NCBI GenBank assembly: GCA_900769095.1
Contig: CAAGFH010000090.1
Location: 1-20,468 of the forward strand
From: Methanobacteriaceae archaeon
Lineage (GTDB): Archaea; Methanobacteriota; Methanobacteria; Methanobacteriales; Methanobacteriaceae
Direction: 5' to 3'
DNA: 20,468 nucleotides
A program made the translations under genes and the position numbers. Under the pieces are notes generated by a model. The model searched no databases. It was not told the DNA's origin and was given only the letters and a program-made list of their open reading frames with translations. This document shows positions 12,241-17,499 of this stretch, one piece after another. The stretch's first letter is position 1. Each line of letters opens with the position of its first letter.

Positions 12241-12783
12241 ATGAGTAGGTTGAATTTTAAGGATATTGGAGATGATTGGACACCATCTGCAATAAGTATT
12301 GTTGACAGTCCGGACCATCCACTTGCTGTTTTTGAAGTGTATGAAGATGATGAAGAATTTGTGAAAAAATCACTAAATTTAGAAGGTGAAAACATGGTTG
12401 AAGAAAAACATGAAGAACAAATAGTTTCAGGACCAGTGAGTTTCTTTGAAAAACTTTTAGGTAAAACAAGTAGTGTTGTTGTTAAAAGTGAAGAACCACC
12501 AGTAGAACCTCCGGTTAAACAACCTGAAAAGAATAATAATGAAAATGAAGTATTAGAGGCTATTCAAAAAATAGATGCTAAAATTGATAAGATTGATGAA
12601 AGAGTAACTAAACTCGAAAAAGGAGAGGAACAAAAAGAGCCTGAAGAAGACCCAAAGAAAAATCCTACTGAAGGTGTAGTTACTAAATCAAGTGAAGTGG
12701 ACCCAGATAAGGTTACTGTAACTAAATCTGAAAAAACACTTTACGAAAGAATGGGTAGAAATGCAAATGGAATGACCTGGTAA
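12241..12783 (+). CDS. Scaffold-like capsid assembly protein
   Basis: 180 residues from the ATG at 12241, with GGGGG at 12226-12230 as ribosome site; an in-frame ATG at 12214 has none. The N-terminal part SAISIVDSPDHPLAVFEV is like the segment that precedes the protease in XkdF proteins. The rest is low complexity: Pro/Glu-rich, a coiled coil (VLEAIQKIDAKIDKIDERV, about residues 101-119), then Lys/Glu-rich to the end. An acidic coiled-coil protein between protease and capsid is the usual scaffold. An internal ATG at 12394 with AAGGTGA at 12383-12389 could make a second 129-residue product lacking the N-terminal segment, as with nested scaffolds of other phages. Confidence 0.6.
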   Translation: MSRLNFKDIGDDWTPSAISIVDSPDHPLAVFEVYEDDEEFVKKSLNLEGENMVEEKHEEQIVSGPVSFFEKLLGKTSSVVVKSEEPPVEPPVKQPEKNNNENEVLEAIQKIDAKIDKIDERVTKLEKGEEQKEPEEDPKKNPTEGVVTKSSEVDPDKVTVTKSEKTLYERMGRNANGMTW

Positions 12784-12813
12784 AAAATAATAATAAAAGG
12801 GTGTAAGATAACA

Positions 12814-13830
12814 ATGTCAATTCAAAGTGTAGAAAAAGTAATGAGAAACAATGTATTGCAAGGACGTGGTTTTGTAACCAAATTTGTAGACATTGGAAAA
12901 GGAAGCGGAAAATTAGATACTGGTGTACTTCAAGCAGAAAAATCCGATAAATTCCTCCAAGCAATGAGTGAATCAACAGTCTTTCTTGACAAAACAAAAT
13001 TAATCGCATCTGCTAATCATAGAAGAGAATTAGATACAATGGCTTTCAACATTGAATTGCAAGCCGGAAGATTAACTGGTACTCCAGTAAAATTAACTGA
13101 TGATGATTACCAATTACCAACTTATGGTAACAGAAGCTTTTATGCAGAAGAACTAAGAGCATTAACTGGTATTCACAGAACCGCAATGAAAGAAAACATT
13201 GAAGGTCCAGGATTCATGAATACTTTAACCAGTCAATTCGGTGCTGCAAACGGTAGAGGATTAGAAAGAGTATTAATCTATGGTGATAAAAAATCCACAG
13301 CAGAAAACATTGCTACTGGATATAAAGCAATTGATGGTATTGTTAAAAAATTAGCAGATGATGCTGATGTAAACAACGAAGAAATTGATTTAACCGCAAC
13401 TGATTCTAACCCAATCAATGAAGTTAGAAGATTATTGGATGCATTCCCAGATAAATACAAAGATGATGGTGGATTAGCATTATTCTGCCCAGCTAAACTT
13501 AAAAGAGACGTAAGAAGATACGTAGCAGACAACCATAATTCTTATGATGTGGCTGAAGTAGTCATTACCAAAGAAGGAGATATTTCTGTTGAAGATGTAC
13601 CTTTAATCCCAGTACCTGCTTTCAGTGAACCTAAAAATGGTTACACTAAAAAACCAGTCATCTTAACTCATAAAGAAAATATCCAATGGTTAGCTGACCC
13701 TGAAAACATTATCGTAGAATCTGATTTTAATTTACGTGCTAATGTATGGGATATTGCATCAACTATGTATGCAGATATTAACTTTGCATTCACTGATGCA
13801 TCTAGTCTTGCATGGTTAAAGGAAGCATAA
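12814..13830 (+). CDS. Major capsid protein, HK97-fold type
   Basis: 338 residues, normal size. The sequence has a basic N-terminal arm, MSESTVFLDKTKLIASANH, then strand-rich and helical parts typical of XkdG-like capsid proteins. FMNTLTSQFGAANGRGLER with VLIYGDKKS (about residues 130-157) is the spine-helix region. The strand FCPAKLKRDVRRYV and the P-domain end NLRANVWDIASTMYADINFAF complete the fold. The position after scaffold and before connectors is as expected. The gene ends SLAWLKEA, but an Ig-like domain is encoded in the -1 frame across its stop, so a fraction of the product may be extended. Function is the icosahedral shell. Confidence 0.85.
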   Translation: MSIQSVEKVMRNNVLQGRGFVTKFVDIGKGSGKLDTGVLQAEKSDKFLQAMSESTVFLDKTKLIASANHRRELDTMAFNIELQAGRLTGTPVKLTDDDYQLPTYGNRSFYAEELRALTGIHRTAMKENIEGPGFMNTLTSQFGAANGRGLERVLIYGDKKSTAENIATGYKAIDGIVKKLADDADVNNEEIDLTATDSNPINEVRRLLDAFPDKYKDDGGLALFCPAKLKRDVRRYVADNHNSYDVAEVVITKEGDISVEDVPLIPVPAFSEPKNGYTKKPVILTHKENIQWLADPENIIVESDFNLRANVWDIASTMYADINFAFTDASSLAWLKEA

Positions 13831-14099
13831 TCCCTCCAACACCAACCATTACCCGTAACATTAGCGTATCCATAACTGATGGAACCAACCCAGTAGACAA
13901 TGTTGAAGTTGTATTAGAAGATGCTGATGAAAATCAATTCACTGGTAAAACTGGTAGTGCTGGAGGATGCACAATAAGTAATGTTCCAGAAGGAAGTTAC
14001 ACTGTAATGGCTTCCAAGACAGGATATACTGTTTACACTGGAAACATTACAGTAGGTGAAGAAAACACTACGCTTACTATTACTTTAACAGCAGAATAA
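13812..14099 (+). CDS. Ig-like surface domain, probably added to the capsid protein by -1 frameshift
   Basis: The frame is open from 13806 (in-frame TAG at 13803) and holds a Pro/Thr linker (PPTPTITRN) and one Ig/carboxypeptidase-regulatory-like beta-sandwich of about 75 residues, with GKTGSAGGCTISNVPEGSY and ASKTGYTVYTG. The nearest ATG (13812) is inside the capsid gene and has no ribosome site. The sequence lies in the -1 frame relative to the capsid gene. A slip at A-AAG (13818-13821) would join WLK to GSIIPPTP. The same domain is fused in frame to the major tail protein at 16600-16840. Such domains decorate virions and bind surface carbohydrates or protein. Reinitiation as a separate 95-residue protein is the alternative. 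Confidence 0.7.
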   Translation: MVKGSIIPPTPTITRNISVSITDGTNPVDNVEVVLEDADENQFTGKTGSAGGCTISNVPEGSYTVMASKTGYTVYTGNITVGEENTTLTITLTAE

Positions 14100-14122
14100 T
14101 TATAAAAAGGAGGTAAGAGGTC

Positions 14123-14485
14123 TTGTATTGTACAGTTGAGGATGTTAAAAACATGAGTGGAATCAAACCTAAAAATCTAGGATATAAAGACAATGAAACT
14201 GAATTTAACAAACTTATGAATGAATGGATTTCACAAAGTGAAGGATTAATCAATTCTTACTGCAACAGAAAATGGGAAGAAGATATTCCTTCGGCTGTGA
14301 AAAACGTTTGCAGTAGATTAGTTTCTAATATGATTGCATTTCATCTTTCACGTGGGGAATCACCAATCAAGAAAGTCAATGATTACACTACTAAAATTTA
14401 CTCAAGTGAAGTTTTCACAAATGACTTAAAACAAGACCTTAAACCTTTTAAGAAATCATCACGAGCAAAAGTATTCAAAATATAA
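14123..14485 (+). CDS. Head-tail connector protein (gp6/YqbG-like)
   Basis: 120 residues. TTG start at 14123 with a strong GGAGGT at 14109-14114. The start MYCTVEDVKNMSGI, the middle ISQSEGLINSYCNRKWEED and the helix VCSRLVSNMIAFHL follow the pattern of phage head-tail adaptors: a helical DNA-packaging-like protein that rings the portal. Position directly after capsid and before the neck gene is canonical. It probably joins the portal to the tail after filling. The end is basic (FKKSSRAKVFKI). Confidence 0.65.
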   Translation: MYCTVEDVKNMSGIKPKNLGYKDNETEFNKLMNEWISQSEGLINSYCNRKWEEDIPSAVKNVCSRLVSNMIAFHLSRGESPIKKVNDYTTKIYSSEVFTNDLKQDLKPFKKSSRAKVFKI

Positions 14486-14492
14486 GGTGGAT

Positions 14493-14924
14493 ATGATGGT
14501 TACAATTCACATCAAAGTTGAAAGTAATATTCACCTTGCAGAAAACGCAGTTGAATTTAAAAAGAAATTATTGGATCAACTCAGTGAAAATACTAAGAAT
14601 ATTCTTGAAAAAAACACTCCAAGAAAAACAAGTCGTGGAGCGAATAATTATAAAATTACTAAATCTGATGACAAGCATGAAGTAACAAATAACACTTTTC
14701 ATTTACCATTGGTTAACGATGGTACTGGAGTTTATGGTATAAGACGTGCTGTGATAAGACCTAAAAAAGCAAAAGTATTACATTTCACTTGGAGGGGCAA
14801 GGAATGGTTTCTTAAATATGTTAAAGGTCAAAAACCTCAAAAATTCGTTGAAAGGAGTATACCGGAAATATTATCTTCTACTGAAAGTGCAGTTGTAATT
14901 GCTAAGAAAGGAACATTGGAATAA
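14493..14924 (+). CDS. Neck/tail-completion protein, HK97 gp10-like
   Basis: 143 residues from ATG 14493 (ATG 14496 and GTG 14487 are alternatives); AGGTGGAT overlapping 14485-14492 is the ribosome site. The helix AVEFKKKLLDQLSENTKNIL is followed by TPRKTSRGANNYKI, VNDGTGVYG and basic strands, and the end is KFVERSIPEILSS. The N-terminal helix, then T-P-x-R/K-T-S-x-G, then a G-T-x-x-Y-G strand, is the layout of gp10-like neck proteins that plug the connector. The order connector, neck, terminator supports it. Confidence 0.6.
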   Translation: MMVTIHIKVESNIHLAENAVEFKKKLLDQLSENTKNILEKNTPRKTSRGANNYKITKSDDKHEVTNNTFHLPLVNDGTGVYGIRRAVIRPKKAKVLHFTWRGKEWFLKYVKGQKPQKFVERSIPEILSSTESAVVIAKKGTLE

Positions 14925-14965
14925 AAAAAAATAATAGTGTGTAAAAAAAATGGTGTGTTTATAAA

Positions 14966-15481
14966 ATGTTGAATATTATTGAAGGTCCAGAAGCAGTAAC
15001 AAGAATGGTGAAACAATGCATCACTAAAGAACTTACTGAAGACGGAATTTTATCTGATGTTGAAATGTTCATTCCTAGTTATCGTTCTGATGATGAAATA
15101 GAAGAACCATGTATATGGTTATTTGAACAAGAAACAACAATAGCAAGTGGAAAAGGAACACTTTCAAGCAAATTAGAACTACAAACTCCTTTTGAATTTT
15201 ATTGTATAGTATATGACGAAGATGACATAGAACAATCCGAAATAAAAGGAAAAAACTTAGCAAGTAGAATAGCAGCATGCATTGCTAAAAATCATATAAG
15301 AGTGCTCAAAGAAGATAATACGATGATTCAAGGTTTAAGACCAGTATTTGAATCATTAGCTCCAGTAGGATTCATACAAGATGATGAACTTGGAGAAAAA
15401 GTACCCATTACAAAGCTAAGAATTAATTTCATTTATTACGTTGATTGGAAAATATGTTGTGAACTTAAAAATCAAATATAA
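14966..15481 (+). CDS. Putative tail terminator protein
   Basis: 171 residues: an N-terminal helix, a strand DVEMFIPSYRSDDEI, EEPCIWLFEQET, a central KLELQTPFEFYCIVYDED strand pair, a helix IKGKNLASRIAACIAK, and a C-terminal strand ITKLRINFIYYVDW. This mixed sandwich with the final long strand fits phage tail terminators that stop tail-tube growth. The call also relies on its position just before the major tail protein. GGTG at 14952-14955 is a weak ribosome site. Confidence 0.5.
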   Translation: MLNIIEGPEAVTRMVKQCITKELTEDGILSDVEMFIPSYRSDDEIEEPCIWLFEQETTIASGKGTLSSKLELQTPFEFYCIVYDEDDIEQSEIKGKNLASRIAACIAKNHIRVLKEDNTMIQGLRPVFESLAPVGFIQDDELGEKVPITKLRINFIYYVDWKICCELKNQI

Positions 15482-15508
15482 TGAAAAAAAAATAATGGTG
15501 ATTAAACA

Positions 15509-16843
15509 ATGGTAGATAGAGGATTTGGATTATGTCAAGAAAGCACATACGGAGAAGTATTAAGTACTTCCGAATTCAATGAATCCCAATTGGACTGGTG
15601 GAGTGAAGCAGATACTGCAGACTTTAAATTAAATGATAAACCAGTTACAAAATCAGGTTCAAGTAGAATGAACAAACGTTCACGTGCAGGAATCATCAAA
15701 CCAACCGGAACCACAAAAGCAGATGCCGATTTACAAAGATTCGCATTATATTTCAGAGCGTATCTTGACAATTATAAATACACTGCAGGTTCTGGAGATG
15801 TACATACTCATGAATTCTGGGGTGGAGAAAATAAAAAACTCCAATCATTCAGAGCAGTATATGTTGCAGATCAATTGAAAAAATACATATTTGGTCTACT
15901 TTGTGATGGTTTAAAATTCGAAGTATCTGATGAATCCATGAGTGTGGAAGCAAACTGGATTTATAAAACAGAACATGCAGGAATTATTGGTAAAAATGGT
16001 GAAACATTCAATAAACCAGAAGAACTTATCAATGATTTATTCTTAATGTTCTATGACATAAGCTTAGAATTAAATAATAAACCAATGACTGGTATAGGAA
16101 CTAATTTATCTTTTGAAGGTAAAAACAACCTTGCAGTAGATAAGACTGTTGGTTTTGGTTCAAGAGCACCGCAAGCTATAGCTTTAGCACAAAAAAGAGA
16201 AAACACTCCAAGTGTAACTATTAGTTTAACAGAAGATACAATCGAATCAATTATTGCTGCAGAATATGGTAAAATTGGTGAATTAACTGTAGGGGACAGT
16301 GGAGCATATGAACCTTCAAGATGTACTATTCTTGAAATTCCATTTGCAATAAATGTGAGAATGTGCGAGTATCCTGATTTATTAATGAGAATAGTATTCC
16401 CAATGTGCACTCTTGCTGTTGAATACGATATGAGTGGTGCAGACAGTATTGATGCTACTATTAGTATGGAAACATTAGGTTCAAATGAAATCACTCTTGC
16501 TGATGAAACTACTAAAGTTCAAACTGATATGTATGTATTACTTAAAAATAATCAAACAGAATTAGGTGTTGATTCCACTCCCATAGGTGAGGAAACTCCT
16601 GAAACAGTAAATATTAGTGTATCAGTAAATGATGGTGAAAATCCAGTAAACGGCGCAAGTGTAAGTATTAATGAAATATCTTCAACAACCGGAAGTCAAG
16701 GCGGATGCACATTAAATAATGTTCCAATAGGTGCTCAAACCATAATTGTAACTGCATCTGGGTATGAAAATTACTCTGAAACAATAAATGTTTCTAATGA
16801 AAATATTACTTTTGAAATAAAATTAAATAAGGAAGGTGAATAA
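15509..16843 (+). CDS. Major tail tube protein with C-terminal Ig-like domain
   Basis: 444 residues. Residues 1-355 are strand-rich with the long loops of siphovirus tube proteins. They start MVDRGFGLCQESTYGEV and include FALYFRAYLDNYKYTAG and PSVTISLTEDTIESII. A short linker (TPIGEETPET) leads to an Ig-like domain at about 366-444, with SSTTGSQGGCTLNNVPIG and SGYENYSETINVS. That domain is closely related to the one encoded past the capsid gene. Here it is in frame, so every tube subunit should carry it. GGTGAT at 15496-15501 is the ribosome site. Position before the tail chaperone is canonical. The tube domain name rests on order and fold pattern. Confidence 0.7.
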   Translation: MVDRGFGLCQESTYGEVLSTSEFNESQLDWWSEADTADFKLNDKPVTKSGSSRMNKRSRAGIIKPTGTTKADADLQRFALYFRAYLDNYKYTAGSGDVHTHEFWGGENKKLQSFRAVYVADQLKKYIFGLLCDGLKFEVSDESMSVEANWIYKTEHAGIIGKNGETFNKPEELINDLFLMFYDISLELNNKPMTGIGTNLSFEGKNNLAVDKTVGFGSRAPQAIALAQKRENTPSVTISLTEDTIESIIAAEYGKIGELTVGDSGAYEPSRCTILEIPFAINVRMCEYPDLLMRIVFPMCTLAVEYDMSGADSIDATISMETLGSNEITLADETTKVQTDMYVLLKNNQTELGVDSTPIGEETPETVNISVSVNDGENPVNGASVSINEISSTTGSQGGCTLNNVPIGAQTIIVTASGYENYSETINVSNENITFEIKLNKEGE

Positions 16844-16845
16844 CT

Positions 16846-17289
16846 TTGGTATTATCAATATCTGAAATATTAAACGGAAGAGATGATTATCATGAGTATC
16901 ATATTAAATCTCTCGATGGTGAAATTTGCTTAAGACCTTTGACAAGTGGAGAATGGGATAAAATCGATGAAATCAAACAAAAAGATTTAGGAGATTACAC
17001 CATTAACGAAAAAACAATCACCAAAAAGAAAAGAAGAGTTAAAGGTGAAATGGAATCCAAAGCAAAATTCAACATCAATGCTTCAAGTAAAGCTACTAAA
17101 AAAGCAATGTATGAAGCAATCAAATTAAGTACAGATAATCCAGGTAACCCTGAAAAATGGACAATGGACCATATTAAGAAACTCCGTAAAAATGAGGTTG
17201 CTGAAATTTATGAAAAAATTGAAGAAATTTCAGGAGCTAATGATGAAGACTTAGAAGCTGAGATTGAAGACTTTCCTGAAAACAGCTGA
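16846..17289 (+). CDS. Tail assembly chaperone, first half (gpG-like)
   Basis: 147 residues from a TTG at 16846, with GGTGAA at 16835-16840 as ribosome site; it starts 3 bp after the tube gene. The start LSISEILNGRDDYHEYHI, then DGEICLRPLTSGEWDKIDEI, and the helical acidic end are typical of the gpG-like chaperones that coat the tape measure protein before tube polymerisation. The frame ends SGANDEDLEAEIEDFPENS. The following frame lacks a start and continues coherent protein, so a +1 frameshift would yield the longer gpGT-type form. Confidence 0.65.
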   Translation: MVLSISEILNGRDDYHEYHIKSLDGEICLRPLTSGEWDKIDEIKQKDLGDYTINEKTITKKKRRVKGEMESKAKFNINASSKATKKAMYEAIKLSTDNPGNPEKWTMDHIKKLRKNEVAEIYEKIEEISGANDEDLEAEIEDFPENS

Positions 17290-17428
17290 AGGTACAAGAA
17301 TCATATGGCTTGATTATTGTGGTTATCACTTAGCAGAAAAACAAAGTGATTTAACTCCAAATCAAGCATTATTAATTAGTAAAGGTAGAATGAATTTATA
17401 CAAGGAGATGAATGAAGTAAAAGATTAA
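17255..17428 (+). CDS. Tail assembly chaperone, second half, probably reached by +1 frameshift
   Basis: The frame opens after a TAG at 17252-17254 and runs to TAA at 17428. It encodes TAEGTRIIWLDYCGYHLAEK, then a SDLTPNQALLISKG helix and NLYKEMNEVKD. It has no ATG near its start and no ribosome site. It lies in the +1 frame relative to the first half. TTT-C at 17272-17275 (Phe codon, then C) is a good +1 slip site, giving IEDF joined to LKTAEG; CCT-G just after is an alternative. The T half binds tail tube subunits in known chaperones. The 3' end also forms the 5' arm of a strong hairpin. Confidence 0.65.
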   Translation, partial: KLRLKTFLKTAEGTRIIWLDYCGYHLAEKQSDLTPNQALLISKGRMNLYKEMNEVKD

Positions 17429-17465
17429 AATTAAAACTTTTATTTTTATTCATCTCCTTTTTTTT
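17402..17465 (+). terminator. 12-bp hairpin followed by T8
   Basis: AAGGAGATGAAT (17402-17413) and ATTCATCTCCTT (17448-17459) are perfectly complementary. An inner TAAAAG/CTTTTA stem (17418-17423 and 17437-17442) can add to it, and T8 follows at 17458-17465. It resembles an intrinsic terminator but sits 40 bp before the tape measure gene in the same operon, so attenuation or mRNA processing is more likely than full termination. Confidence 0.55.
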
Positions 17466-17493
17466 AATCAAAAATTTTTAAATGGAGGTGAAT
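17448..17493 (+). promoter_or_regulatory. Alternative anti-Shine-Dalgarno pairing before the tape measure gene
   Basis: ATTCATCTCC (17448-17457) can pair with GGAGGTGAAT (17484-17493), the ribosome site of the tape measure gene, over 10 bp with one G-U. The same bases form the 3' arm of the upstream hairpin, so the two structures exclude each other. Confidence 0.5.
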
Positions 17494-17499
17494 AATTGG

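Noticed and set aside
12722..13009. 95-codon minus-strand frame over scaffold and capsid start
   Set aside because: It is antisense to two well-supported genes and its Phe/Leu-rich product reflects their Lys/Glu codons.
16051..16494. 147-codon minus-strand frame
   Set aside because: It lies fully inside the tail tube gene, has no ribosome site and its composition is the mirror of that gene.
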